Shown here: positions 27,018 through 35,645 of the stretch, in pieces
Layout: every line of letters starts with the position of its first letter
How positions within the stretch are numbered: position 1 is the first letter of the stretch
Source of the DNA: Pseudomonas benzenivorans
GTDB taxonomy: Bacteria; Pseudomonadota; Gammaproteobacteria; Pseudomonadales; Pseudomonadaceae
Length of the DNA: 64,000 nucleotides
Assembly: GCF_900100495.1 (NCBI RefSeq)
Contig: NZ_FNCT01000016.1
Location: forward strand, 1 to 64,000
Direction: 5' to 3'
The notes under the pieces: generated by a model
The model's input: the letters and a program-made list of their open reading frames with translations, nothing else
Told to the model about the DNA's origin: nothing
Database searches by the model: none
Program-made: the position numbers and the translations under genes

Positions 27018-28811
27018 TCAGCGCTCCAGCACGTAGCTGCCGGGGGCGGCGCACAGCGGCGGGTACTTGCGCGAGCCGAGCTTCTTCGGCGCCGGCCGGC
27101 TGTCGCCCGAGCGCGCCTGGATCCACGCTCGCCAGTGCGGCCACCAGCTGCCGTCGTGGCGCTCGCCGGCGCCCTGCAGCCAGGCTTGCGGGTCGCTGGC
27201 AGCAGCTGCGGCCGCGTAGAAATGCGACTTGGGATTGCCCGGCGGATTGACCAGGCTCTGCAGGTGGCCGGCGTTGGACAGGACGAAGGTGCTGTCTTCG
27301 CCGAACAGCCGGGCGGTGCCGTAGCAGCCCTGCCAGGGCGTGATGTGGTCGGTGGTGCCGCCGATCACGTAGGCGCCGACCTTGACCTGGCGCATGTCGA
27401 TCGACTCGCCGGCGATCTGCAGCGCCCCCGGGTTGCTGTAGGGGTTCTGCTGGATCAGGTCGAGGTAGTCGGCATGCAATTGCGCCGGCAGCCGCGTGGT
27501 GTCGCTGTTCCAGGCCAGGATGTCGAACGCCGGTGGCTTGTTGCCGAGCAGGTAGTTGTTGACCCAGTAGTTCCAGATCAGGTCGTTGGGCCGCATCCAG
27601 GCGAACATCCGCGCCATGTCCTGGCCGCTGAGCACGCCCTTGCGCCGCGAGCTGGCCTTGGCCGCCCGCAGCGCCGCCGGGGTGGCGAACAGGCCGAGGG
27701 TGGTGTCGTCGAACACCGCCGGCATGTCCAGCACGCACACCGCCCAGCTGGTGCTGGCCACCTTGTGGCCCTCGCCGCGCGCCGCCAGCCAGCCCAGGTA
27801 GGCGGCCAGGGTGATGCCGCCGGAGCAGGAGCCCCACATGTTGACGTCCGGGCTGCCGGTGATCTGCCGCGCCACCTCCACCGCCTGGTCGAGGCACAGC
27901 GCATAGTCGGACAGGCCCCAGTCGCGTTGCTTGGCGGTCGGGTTGCGCCAGCTGATGACGAACAGCTGCACGCCACTGTCCTGGATCCACTGGACCAGGC
28001 TCTTGTCCGGCGACAGGTCGATGGCGTAGTACTTGTTGATCTGCGGCGGCGACATCACCAGCGGCCGGGCATGCACGTCGGGCGTGGTCGGGGCGAACTG
28101 CAGCAGCTCGAACATCTCGTGGCGAAACACCACCTCGCCCTTGGACGCGGCGATGTTCTCGCCCAGCTTGAACGGCGCGCTGTCGACCTGCGACGGCAGC
28201 CCGCGGTTGTGCAGCAGGTCGCTGGAGAACTGCTGCACGCCGCGCACCAGGTTCATGCCGCCGGTGTCGACCAGCTTGCGCAGGGCCGTCGGGTTGGTCA
28301 GCAGCAGGTTGCTCGGCGCCAGCGCATCGACCAGCAGCGAGGCGACGAACTGGGCGCGGCCCTTGTCCAGCGGATCGACATCGGCCGCCTCGATAAAGGC
28401 GTTCAGTTCGCGCCCTCCTGCCAGGTAGCTCTGCATCAGCGCGCGCAGGAACACATTGGAATGCCAGGCCGGGTCGGCGAAGCGCCTGTCCTTCGGGTGC
28501 GGCGCGACGCTGGAGTCGCCGGCGACTATGTCGCGCAGTTGCTTGAGGTAGCCACCGACATGCAGGCCAGCCTGCAGCGGCGTCTTGCCCACGGCCTTGA
28601 ACAGGGAGCCGGCAGCGCCGAGCAGATCGGCCGGGCGCACGCCGAGCAACGGCGTGCCGGCCAGGGTGTGGTGCGCCGCCTTGGCCGCCAGATCCTGCTC
28701 TTGCAGATTCTCCGCCAGCTGCAAGTCCGCGCTTTTGCGACCCTTGCGGCGGGCGGCCGGACGACGCTTGGCGCGGTTCGCCGGTGGGGTGGGCTCAGAT
28801 GCTTTGCTCAT
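27018..28811 (-). CDS. phaC: Poly(3-hydroxyalkanoate) synthase, class II-like
   Basis: A 597-residue PHA synthase. The lipase-like box with catalytic cysteine, WGSCSGG, is at about residue 325; the catalytic aspartate is in IGGTTDHITPW and the histidine in SNAGHLQSLVNPPG. It has the class II length and box rather than the two-subunit class III type. The N-terminus is unusually basic (KRRPAARRKGRK), perhaps binding granules or nucleic acid. No phaZ, phaD or phasin genes are adjacent, unlike the usual pha locus; instead it sits in a catabolic operon between a YeiH-type exporter and a CoA-transferase. It may store excess 3-hydroxyacyl-CoA from the pathway (inference). Confidence 0.9.
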   Translation of the reverse strand: MSKASEPTPPANRAKRRPAARRKGRKSADLQLAENLQEQDLAAKAAHHTLAGTPLLGVRPADLLGAAGSLFKAVGKTPLQAGLHVGGYLKQLRDIVAGDSSVAPHPKDRRFADPAWHSNVFLRALMQSYLAGGRELNAFIEAADVDPLDKGRAQFVASLLVDALAPSNLLLTNPTALRKLVDTGGMNLVRGVQQFSSDLLHNRGLPSQVDSAPFKLGENIAASKGEVVFRHEMFELLQFAPTTPDVHARPLVMSPPQINKYYAIDLSPDKSLVQWIQDSGVQLFVISWRNPTAKQRDWGLSDYALCLDQAVEVARQITGSPDVNMWGSCSGGITLAAYLGWLAARGEGHKVASTSWAVCVLDMPAVFDDTTLGLFATPAALRAAKASSRRKGVLSGQDMARMFAWMRPNDLIWNYWVNNYLLGNKPPAFDILAWNSDTTRLPAQLHADYLDLIQQNPYSNPGALQIAGESIDMRQVKVGAYVIGGTTDHITPWQGCYGTARLFGEDSTFVLSNAGHLQSLVNPPGNPKSHFYAAAAAASDPQAWLQGAGERHDGSWWPHWRAWIQARSGDSRPAPKKLGSRKYPPLCAAPGSYVLER

Positions 28812-28863
28812 GACAACTCTCGGGGTTGCAGCGGTAGTTCGGGACGGGCTCGGGCGACTGTCG

Positions 28864-29874
28864 TCACCAGGCCCAATGCAGAAGGAGCAGCACCAGGGCG
28901 ACCAGGAAGACCGTCTCGCCGACCATCAGCAGGATCGGCCTGATGCCCACCGCCGCCAGCTCCTTGAGCTGGGTCTTCATGCCCAGGGCGCTGATGGCCA
29001 CCACCAGGCACCAGCGCGACAACTCGTTGACCCCGCCCTGGACCACCTGCGGCACCCAGCCGGTGCTGTTGACGCAGGCCAGGACCACGAAGCCGACGGC
29101 GAACAGCGGCAGCAGCGGCGGGCGCTTGCCCGTCGGGTCGGCGCCCTGCAGGCGGGTGATCATGGCTGCGGCGACTATCACCGGCACCAGCATGGCCACG
29201 CGCATCAGCTTGACCACGGTGGCGGTGTCGCCGGTCTCCGGCGACATGCTGTAGCCGGCGCCGACCACCTGGGCCACGTCGTGGATGGTGGCGCCGAGGA
29301 ACACCCCGGCCTCCTGCGGCGACAGGCCCGCCCAGTTGGCGATCATCGGGTAGAGGATCATCGCCAGGGTCGACAGCGCCGAGACGCCGATCACGGTGAA
29401 CAGGGTGGCGCGTTCCTTCTGCGGATGGCTGGGCAGCGCGGCGGCCAGTGCCAGGGCCGCCGAGGCGCCGCAGATGGCGGTGGCGCCGCCGGTGAGCATG
29501 CCGAACAGGCGCTGGAAGCCCAGCGCCTTGGCCGCCACCACCGAGACCAGGATGGTCACCACCACCAGGGTCACCACCAGCGCCAGCGGCTTCCAGCCGA
29601 GGCCGGCGATCTGCTCCAGGGTGATGCGCATGCCCAGCAGGGCCACGCCGATGCGCAGCACGCTGCGTGCGGTGAACTCGATGCCGGCCTTGCACTTGCC
29701 GTCGGCGGCGAGGAAGTTCAGCGACATGCCCAGCAGCAAGGCGAACAGCATCACCGGCGCGCCGTAGTGCTCGGAGAGGAAGGTCGCCGCCGCCGCGACT
29801 ATCAGGCTGACGACGAAGCCCGGCGCCAGTTCGCGTACGCGGCTGTGGATGCTGGCGACAGCGATGCTGCTCAT
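28864..29874 (-). CDS. YeiH family (UPF0324) putative sulfate/sulfite exporter
   Basis: A 336-residue membrane protein with about 10 hydrophobic helices, including APVMLFALLLGMSLNFLA, GMLTGGATAICGASAALA and HDVAQVVGAGY, which are signatures of the YeiH/UPF0324 family. Members near sulfonate-degradation genes have been proposed as exporters of sulfate or sulfite (family knowledge; direct proof is limited). Start ATG 29874 overlaps the stop of the Rieske gene by four bases. In this operon with TauD-type dioxygenases, which in the prototype release sulfite, the exporter is a clue to substrate chemistry (inference). Confidence 0.88.
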   Translation of the reverse strand: MSSIAVASIHSRVRELAPGFVVSLIVAAAATFLSEHYGAPVMLFALLLGMSLNFLAADGKCKAGIEFTARSVLRIGVALLGMRITLEQIAGLGWKPLALVVTLVVVTILVSVVAAKALGFQRLFGMLTGGATAICGASAALALAAALPSHPQKERATLFTVIGVSALSTLAMILYPMIANWAGLSPQEAGVFLGATIHDVAQVVGAGYSMSPETGDTATVVKLMRVAMLVPVIVAAAMITRLQGADPTGKRPPLLPLFAVGFVVLACVNSTGWVPQVVQGGVNELSRWCLVVAISALGMKTQLKELAAVGIRPILLMVGETVFLVALVLLLLHWAW

Positions 29875-30197
29875 GGTGCGGATTCCTCGGGGGCGATGAC
29901 GATGAACACCTGGCCGTCGATCAGCTCGACCGGGTAGTTGGCGACCTTGAGCGCGGTCGAGTTGAGCAGATAGCCGCTGGCCAGGTCGAAGCGCAGGCCG
30001 TGGGCGCAACACTGGATCACCCGGCCATCCAGGCGGCCGCCACAGAGCGACGAGCCCTGGTGCGGACAGCTGTCGTCGATGGCGTAGAGCTGGCCGGCGA
30101 CATTGAACAGCGCCAGGCTCTTGCCCGCCTGCTCGACCAGCGCGCGACCGCCGGGGGCCGGCACCTGCTCGGCGGCAACCGCGATGCGCCGGCTCAC
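29871..30197 (-). CDS. Rieske [2Fe-2S] ferredoxin-like protein
   Basis: A 108-residue soluble protein. The two Rieske cluster boxes are CPHQGSS (CxH) and CCAHGLRF (CxxH), correctly spaced. It resembles the ferredoxin components of ring-hydroxylating dioxygenases and the small subunit of nitrite reductase. It starts with GTG at 30197, overlapping the upstream stop by GTGA, and its stop overlaps the YeiH start. No Rieske oxygenase large subunit or reductase is near, so its redox partner is unclear; electron supply to another enzyme in the operon is a guess. Confidence 0.85.
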   Translation of the reverse strand: MSRRIAVAAEQVPAPGGRALVEQAGKSLALFNVAGQLYAIDDSCPHQGSSLCGGRLDGRVIQCCAHGLRFDLASGYLLNSTALKVANYPVELIDGQVFIVIAPEESAP

Positions 30198-30856
30198 GCG
30201 GGCTGCCCCGCGGAACGCGCCAGTGCCTCGGCCATGGCGCCGAGCAGCACCTCGGCCGGCTGCGCGCCGGCTACCGCCAGGCGCCGATCGAAGACGAAAT
30301 AGGGCACGCCATGGGCGCCCATGCCGGCATCGGCGCCGACGAAGGGGCTGGCATCGCCACGCAGGCTGGTGGCCAGCTGCACCGGCTCGAAGCCACAGGA
30401 GGCGGCGATGGCCAGCAAGGTGGCGCCATCGCCCAGGTCCTCGCCGCGCTGGAAATAGGCGGCGAACAGCCGCTCCAGCAGGGCGTCGCGCTGTGCCGCA
30501 GTGCCCAGGTTGGCGGCGCAGGCCAGCAGGCGATGGGCGTCGGCGGTGTTGGGCATGCGCGCGATGGCGGCCAGGGCGATGTCCACCCCGGCGGCGGCCG
30601 CGGCCTGCTGCACCTGGGCCTGACGCAGGCGCACGGCCTGCTCGCTGCCCAGGCGCTGGCGATAGAACTCGGCGAAGGGCACGCCCTGCACCGGCAGCTC
30701 GGGCAGCAACTGCACGCCGTGCCAGACCAGCTCGACCTCGAGCTCCGGCTGGCTGGCGCGCAGCTGGGGCAGGGCGCGCTCCAGCTGGCGCTTGCCGATC
30801 AGGCACCAGGGGCAGATGAAGTCGAAGAACAGGTCGATGCGCAGCGCAGGGTTCAT
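30194..30856 (-). CDS. DsbA-family FrnE-like oxidoreductase
   Basis: A 220-residue cytoplasmic thioredoxin-fold protein with the active site FDFICPWCLIGKRQLE near the N-terminus, the FrnE/2-hydroxychromene-isomerase-like type. The cis-proline loop is in GAHGVPYFVFDRRLAVAGAQ. No signal peptide is present. FrnE-type proteins act on thiols or polyketide/aromatic substrates, and several are annotated as isomerases. Its start overlaps the MFS stop by four bases and its stop overlaps the Rieske start, so these genes are tightly coupled. The substrate is unknown. Confidence 0.85.
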   Translation of the reverse strand: MNPALRIDLFFDFICPWCLIGKRQLERALPQLRASQPELEVELVWHGVQLLPELPVQGVPFAEFYRQRLGSEQAVRLRQAQVQQAAAAAGVDIALAAIARMPNTADAHRLLACAANLGTAAQRDALLERLFAAYFQRGEDLGDGATLLAIAASCGFEPVQLATSLRGDASPFVGADAGMGAHGVPYFVFDRRLAVAGAQPAEVLLGAMAEALARSAGQPA

Positions 30857-32181
30857 GCCTGGGCCTCCGCGGCAGCCTCGACGGCCTTCTCCTCGACGCC
30901 CGCGCCGTTCAGGCGGGCCATGTCATCGTGGTAGTGGCGCTTGGCGAAGAAGAACACCGCGGCGGCCGCGATGCTGATCAGCGGCACCAGCTGGAAGGCG
31001 TTGTCCAGACCGATGATGTCGGACACCCGGCCGGTGATGAACGGCCCCGGTGCCAGGCCCAGCAGGTTGTTGGCCAGGGTCAGGGTGGCGAAGGCGGTAG
31101 CGTGCACCGAATGGTGGGTGAGGTTGGCGACCATGGCCCCGGCCGGCCCCGAGGTGCCGGCGGCGATCAGCATGCCCAGGCAGATCAGCACCAGCTGGGG
31201 CATGCCCACCGGCAGGGCGAAGGCCAGCGACAGCAGCAGGCAGCTGCCCAGGCAGAAGGCGATGGCCAGGCTGATCTTGCGGTCCGGACGGTTGCGGCAC
31301 ATGCGGTCGCTAAGCATGCCGCAGAGGATCATCCCGGCGCCGCTGCACAGCACGATGATCGCCGCCACCGCGCCGGCCTTGTCGGTGCCCATTTCGTAGT
31401 AGCGATTCAGGTAGCTGGGCATCCAGACGATCACGGTGCCGCCGACGAACAGCTGCAGGCCGCTGCCGACATAGGCGCCGATCACCGAGCGGCTGGAATA
31501 CAGGGTGCGCAGCGGCCGGGTGACCGTGGCGGTGACCTTGTTGGCGGCGGCGGCCGCCCGCTGCGGGACGATGCGCGCTTCGCGGACGATGATCGGGTAG
31601 AGCGTGGCCAGCAGCAGGCCGAACAGTGCCATGCCGGCGAACGCCCAGCGCCAGCCGAGGTGCTCGGCCAGCACGCCGCCGGCAGCCATGCCCAGCACCG
31701 AGCCGAACATGCCGCCGGAGATGAAGGCGCCGGACAGGGTGGCGCGCATCTCGCGCGGGAACACCGCCACCACCACGGCGATGCCGACGCTGCCATAGGC
31801 GGCCTCGCCGACCCCGACCAGGAAGCGCGCGACGAACATCTGCTCATAGTTCTCCGCCAGCGCGCAGCCGAGGGTCGCCAGGCTCCACAAGGTGGCCATC
31901 AGCGCCAGGCTCTTGACCCGGCCGAAGCGGTCGGCCAGCAGCGACAGCGGGAAGGTCAGCAGGCCGACCATCAGCGCGACTATGCCGCTGAGCAGGCCGA
32001 GCTGGCTGTCGCTGAGCGCCCATTCGCCCTTGAGCAGCGGGAAGACGGCGTTGAGCACCTGGCGCGACATGTAGTCGGAAATCAACAGGCCGAAGGTCAG
32101 GGCGAAGACGATCCAGGCATAGTTGCGCGGAATACCGATCGAGGTGTCTTCACCGTCGTCGCTGATGTGGTGTGCGGCCAT
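30853..32181 (-). CDS. MFS transporter, anion:cation symporter-like
   Basis: A 442-residue transporter with 12 predicted helices. Motif A-like LADRFGRVKSLALMATLWS follows helix 2, and GVGEAAYGSVGIAVVVAVFP is typical of the spinster/ACS-type MFS group that takes up organic acids. Start ATG 32181 has GAGGAGG upstream; the longer open frame is not family-like. It heads the coupled MFS-FrnE-Rieske-YeiH set, 192 bp after BKACE1 and separated from it by hairpins. It is the probable importer of the operon substrate (inference). Confidence 0.87.
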   Translation of the reverse strand: MAAHHISDDGEDTSIGIPRNYAWIVFALTFGLLISDYMSRQVLNAVFPLLKGEWALSDSQLGLLSGIVALMVGLLTFPLSLLADRFGRVKSLALMATLWSLATLGCALAENYEQMFVARFLVGVGEAAYGSVGIAVVVAVFPREMRATLSGAFISGGMFGSVLGMAAGGVLAEHLGWRWAFAGMALFGLLLATLYPIIVREARIVPQRAAAAANKVTATVTRPLRTLYSSRSVIGAYVGSGLQLFVGGTVIVWMPSYLNRYYEMGTDKAGAVAAIIVLCSGAGMILCGMLSDRMCRNRPDRKISLAIAFCLGSCLLLSLAFALPVGMPQLVLICLGMLIAAGTSGPAGAMVANLTHHSVHATAFATLTLANNLLGLAPGPFITGRVSDIIGLDNAFQLVPLISIAAAAVFFFAKRHYHDDMARLNGAGVEEKAVEAAAEAQA

Positions 32182-32236
32182 GCTGCCTCCTCGTTCTACT
32201 GCCGATTGTTCTTGTTGTGAGCGGTACTGGACCCGC

Positions 32237-32320
32237 TTGTGAAAAAGCTTCAGGAGCCTCTCTTGCAGAGACTGCTCCGACACTGCAAACCCCGGCCTGC
32301 TGGCTGAAGCCTTTTCGCAA
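32237..32320. repeat. Imperfect inverted repeat between BKACE1 and the MFS gene
   Basis: TGTGAAAAAGCTTCAG and its near-inverse CTGAAGCCTTTTCGCA enclose about 50 bp. It is a palindromic non-coding element that may modulate expression of the downstream half of the operon. Confidence 0.5.
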
Positions 32321-32335
32321 ACGGCTCGGCTGGGC

Positions 32336-32365
32336 TGCCCTGCCCCGCCGGCGGCGGGACAGGGC
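32336..32365 (-). terminator. GC hairpin after BKACE1
   Basis: GCCCTGCCCCGCC pairs with GGCGGGACAGGGC, a strong stem eight bases after the BKACE1 stop. There is no T-run, so it could attenuate or stabilise rather than end transcription before the MFS gene. Confidence 0.5.
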
Positions 32366-32373
32366 AAGGCCGG

Positions 32374-33426
32374 TCAGCCGCGCTGCGGCACGCCCTTCTG
32401 GCCCGCCTTGCGGTTCGGCGCCATGCCGTTGGCCAGCAGGGTTTCCTCGACGCTGTTGTACTGCACGCCGATCTTGTAGATCTCGCGCGCTTCCTTGCCA
32501 TTGGCGATTTCACGACCCAGCTCGTGCGCCACGCGCACGGTCTGCTGGATCTGCTGCACCGAGCTGAAACGCTTGCCGTGCTGGTCGATGATGGTGTCTT
32601 CGATGCCGACGCGCGGGTGCAGGCCCATGGCCAGCGCCATGGCGTTGAACGGCAGAACGTTCTTCAGCAGCGATTCGGCGGTAATGGTGCAACCGTCCGG
32701 TGCGCGGTGGATGAAGTTGAAGAAGTTGAACGGGTTGGGGCCGTCGAAACCGCCGCCGATGCCGATCCAGGTCAGGTTCAGCGGGCCCATGTAGACGCCC
32801 TTGCGCACCAGGCGCTCGAGGGTTTCCAGGGCATGCATGCCGGTCAGCTGGAAGTGCGGCTGGATGCCGTTGGCGCACAGGCGCTTCAAGTGCTCGGCGA
32901 CCCAGCCCGGGCCGGCCGGCACGGTCATCTCGCTGTAGGCGGCCTGGTAGGCCGGGTTGGCCAGGGAGGTGCCTTCCAGGTATTCCGGATAGAGCAGCTC
33001 CATGATGTTCATCTGGGTGGTGTTGATGGCGATGGTGACCTGATCCGGCCGCGGCGTCAGCTCGGCCAGCAAGTGGCGGGTGTCGTCGCTCAGCCAGAGG
33101 GCGCCTTCGCCTTCGCTTTCCGGGGCGAAGGAAATCGAGCCGCCGACCTGGATGATCATGTCCGGCACCGCCGCGCGCACGCCGGCGATCAGTTCGTTGA
33201 ACTTGGACAGGCGCTTGGAACCCTTGCCGTCCAGCTCGCGCACGTGCAGGTGCAGCACGGTGGCGCCTGCCTCGTAGCAATCCACGGCCTTCTGCACCTG
33301 CTCTTCCATGGTCAGCGGAATGTCTTCCGGGAAGTCTTCCGGCATCCACTCGGGGCCGTAGGGGGCGACGGTGATCACCACCTTTTCCATATTTTCCGGG
33401 TGCAGGGAATCGTCGAAGAATTGCAT
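32374..33426 (-). CDS. Beta-keto acid cleavage enzyme (BKACE, DUF849), paralogue 1
   Basis: A 350-residue TIM-barrel enzyme of the BKACE/DUF849 family. The metal-binding His-x-His motif is in VLHLHVREL (His59, His61), preceded by ITVAPYGPEW. The family condenses a beta-keto acid with acetyl-CoA, giving acetoacetyl-CoA and the CoA ester or amine product; known members act on 3-keto-5-aminohexanoate and dehydrocarnitine. The substrate pocket cannot be assigned here. It follows TauD1 by 76 bp. Paralogue 2 at 35761-36819 has the same motif positions and the same TauD-BKACE order. Confidence 0.9.
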   Translation of the reverse strand: MQFFDDSLHPENMEKVVITVAPYGPEWMPEDFPEDIPLTMEEQVQKAVDCYEAGATVLHLHVRELDGKGSKRLSKFNELIAGVRAAVPDMIIQVGGSISFAPESEGEGALWLSDDTRHLLAELTPRPDQVTIAINTTQMNIMELLYPEYLEGTSLANPAYQAAYSEMTVPAGPGWVAEHLKRLCANGIQPHFQLTGMHALETLERLVRKGVYMGPLNLTWIGIGGGFDGPNPFNFFNFIHRAPDGCTITAESLLKNVLPFNAMALAMGLHPRVGIEDTIIDQHGKRFSSVQQIQQTVRVAHELGREIANGKEAREIYKIGVQYNSVEETLLANGMAPNRKAGQKGVPQRG

Positions 33427-33502
33427 GGTCAGGGTCCTCAGTAGGTTCTTGTAAAAGCTGCCCGACCCGGAACGGTAGGACCGGATCAGGCAAAACGGGG
33501 GG

Positions 33503-34351
33503 TCAGAACGTCTTGTCGCCGATGATCCCGGCGCGTTCCATCTTGCGATGGCAGGGCGGGTAGTCCATCACCGCGTAGTGCTGGGTGCTGCGGTTGTCCC
33601 AGATCGCCACGCTGTTGGGCTTCCAGCGCCAGCGCACCTGGTACTCGGGGATGTACGCCTGGCTGATCAGGTAGCGCAGCAGGTCGGCAGCTCCGGGGTT
33701 GGCGTCCTGGCCGAAGCGCACCCGCTGCGGGGTGTGGTAGTTGCTGAAATGGGTGGTGAAGGCGTTGACGAACAGCACCTTCTCGCCGGTTTCCGGATGG
33801 GTGCGCACCACCGGGTGCTCGGCGTCCGGGTACTGGGCCTTGAGCGCCAGGCGCTTGTCGATCGGCATGGCCGCGCCGAAGCTCGCCTCGATACTGTGGC
33901 GCGCGCGCAGGTCGGCGATCTTCGCCTTGACGTCGGCCGGCAGGTTCTCGTAGGCCACCACCATGTTCGCCCACATGGTGTCGCCGCCGACCGGCGGGCA
34001 CTCGATGCAGCGCAGCACGCAGCCCAGCGGCGGCGCCTCGCGCCAGGTGGCATCGGTGTGCCAGGCGTTCTCGTAGCGGTCCATCGGCTGGTCCGGGCGC
34101 TTGTAGATCTGCACCAGGCCCGGGTGCTCCGGGTCGCTGCCGGCCACCGGGTGGTCTTCCAGCTCGCCGAAGCGGCGGGCGAAGGCCACATGCTCGGCGC
34201 GGCTGAAGTCCTGGTCACGCAGGAACAGCACGCGGTGCTGGAGCAACTGGGCGCGGATCGCCGCGAACAGGCCGTCGTCATGGATGGCGTCGGCGAGGTT
34301 GACGCCGATCAGCTCGGCGCCGATGTTGTAGGTCAGTTGTTCGACTTGCAT
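33503..34351 (-). CDS. TauD/TfdA-family 2-oxoglutarate-dependent dioxygenase, paralogue 1
   Basis: A 282-residue Fe(II)/2-oxoglutarate dioxygenase. The iron facial triad is His98 and Asp100 in AWHTDATW and the distal histidine in STQHYAVMDY (about His258); the 2-oxoglutarate-binding arginine is in CHRKMERAG. The family includes taurine dioxygenase, alkylsulfatase AtsK and phenoxyacid dioxygenases, which hydroxylate the carbon next to a leaving group. Substrate cannot be read from sequence. It aligns end to end without obvious gaps with the second copy at 36866 (28 of the first 40 residues identical). It is co-directional with qor upstream (15 bp) and BKACE1 downstream. Confidence 0.92.
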   Translation of the reverse strand: MQVEQLTYNIGAELIGVNLADAIHDDGLFAAIRAQLLQHRVLFLRDQDFSRAEHVAFARRFGELEDHPVAGSDPEHPGLVQIYKRPDQPMDRYENAWHTDATWREAPPLGCVLRCIECPPVGGDTMWANMVVAYENLPADVKAKIADLRARHSIEASFGAAMPIDKRLALKAQYPDAEHPVVRTHPETGEKVLFVNAFTTHFSNYHTPQRVRFGQDANPGAADLLRYLISQAYIPEYQVRWRWKPNSVAIWDNRSTQHYAVMDYPPCHRKMERAGIIGDKTF

Positions 34352-34365
34352 GGCGATTGCCCTTC

Positions 34366-35346
34366 TCAGATGACGAAGATCGACGAGCCGGTGGTCTTGC
34401 GCGACTCCAGGTCGCGGTGCGCCTGCACGGCGTCCTGCAGGGCGTAGTGCTGGTTGATCTCGATCTTGATCTGGCCGCTGCCGACCAGGTCGAACAGCTC
34501 GCCGGCCAGCGCGGCCTTCTCGGCCGGATCGGCGATGTAGTCGGCCAGGGCCGGACGGGTCATGTACAGCGAGCCTTTCATGGCCAGCAGCTGCGGGTTG
34601 AACGCTTCGATCGGGCCGGAAGCGGTGCCGACGCAGACCAGCAGGCCGCGGCGCTTGAGCGAATCCAGCGAACCCATGAAGGTGTTCTTGCCGACGCTGT
34701 CGAACACCACATTGACGCCGACGCCGTTGGTCAGCTCACGCACCCGCTTGGCGACGTCTTCGTGGCTGTAGTTGATGGTGTAGTCGCAGCCGTGGGCCCG
34801 CGCCACTTCGGCCTTGGCCTCGCTGGACACGGTGCCGATCACGGTCAGGCCGAGCAGCTTGGCCCACTGCGAGACGATCAGGCCGACGCCACCGGCGGCG
34901 GCGTGCAGGAGGATGCTGTCGCCCGGCTTGAAGTCATAGATGCGGCGCATCAGATAGGACGAGGTCAGGCCGCGCATGGTCATGGCTGCGGCGGTCTCGA
35001 AGGCGATGGTTTCCGGCAGCTTGATCAGCGGCGCGGCCGGGATCAGGCGTTCGGTGCTGTAGGCGCCGAGGGTATTGAGAAAGCCGGTATAGGTGACGCG
35101 GTCGCCGACCACCACGTTGCTCACGCCCTCGCCGACCGCCTGGACCACGCCGGAAGCTTCCACGCCCATGCCATTGGGCAGCGGGATCGGGTAGGTGCCG
35201 TTGCGGAAATAGGTGTCGGCGTAGTTCAGGCCGACGGCGACATGACGCAGCCGAACCTCGCCCGGGCCGGGTTCGCCGACCTCGACGTCTTCGTAGCGCA
35301 GGACCTCGGGACCACCGGTTTCATAGAAGCGTACGGCTTTGGCCAT
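34366..35346 (-). CDS. Zinc-free quinone oxidoreductase (QOR-like)
   Basis: A 326-residue medium-chain dehydrogenase of the NADPH:quinone reductase class. It starts MAKAVRFYETGGPEVLRYED and has the nucleotide-binding motif LHAAAGGVGLIVSQWAKLLG; the structural-zinc cysteine cluster of alcohol dehydrogenases is absent. Start ATG 35346 gives the family length; TTG 35361 is less likely. It is the first gene behind promoter P3. It may reduce a quinone or an enone/acrylyl intermediate in the TauD-BKACE route (inference). Confidence 0.9.
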   Translation of the reverse strand: MAKAVRFYETGGPEVLRYEDVEVGEPGPGEVRLRHVAVGLNYADTYFRNGTYPIPLPNGMGVEASGVVQAVGEGVSNVVVGDRVTYTGFLNTLGAYSTERLIPAAPLIKLPETIAFETAAAMTMRGLTSSYLMRRIYDFKPGDSILLHAAAGGVGLIVSQWAKLLGLTVIGTVSSEAKAEVARAHGCDYTINYSHEDVAKRVRELTNGVGVNVVFDSVGKNTFMGSLDSLKRRGLLVCVGTASGPIEAFNPQLLAMKGSLYMTRPALADYIADPAEKAALAGELFDLVGSGQIKIEINQHYALQDAVQAHRDLESRKTTGSSIFVI

Positions 35347-35401
35347 GTCTCTTTTCTCCAATCTGCGATCTGGGCGAATTGCATCGATTTGCGTTGATTG
35401 G

Positions 35402-35465
35402 ACTGTAGGCCGCCGGCTGCCCCGACGCTTCTCATCAAACGACAGCGACTTTTCATTTCATGACA
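35402..35465 (-). promoter_or_regulatory. AraC-type operator and promoter P3 (qor-TauD1-BKACE1 operon)
   Basis: Half-sites TCATCAAACGACA (35432-35444) and TCATTTCATGACA (35453-35465) lie 21 bp apart. Leftward -10 candidate TACAGT is at 35407-35402, at the standard 25-bp offset, 56 bp before the qor start. Confidence 0.8.
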
Positions 35466-35493
35466 TGGACTCGCTGCGGCGGCCAAGGAAAAT

Positions 35494-35641
35494 GCTATGT
35501 CCCAGTTATGTGTTGCATGAGAGGTTGCGCGTTTGTGGGAGCGGATTCATCCGCGAAAATCTTCGAAACGCCGACAACATTTCGCGGCTGAAGCCGCTCC
35601 CACGAGGCTGCGGTGGGCTCAACATTTAACGGGTACATAGC
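35494..35641. repeat. Nested inverted-repeat element B with internal REP pair
   Basis: The 22-bp arms (35494-35515 and inverted 35620-35641) match those of element A in sequence type and spacing. Inside is a full REP palindrome, GTGGGAGCGGATTCATCCGC (35535) with the inverse GCGGCTGAAGCCGCTCCCAC (35584-35603). Confidence 0.75.
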
Positions 35642-35645
35642 CAAA

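Noticed and set aside
25903-27990. A 695-codon leftward frame.
   Set aside because: Most of it is a shadow of the PHA synthase and subunit A genes; only the last 127 codons look real.
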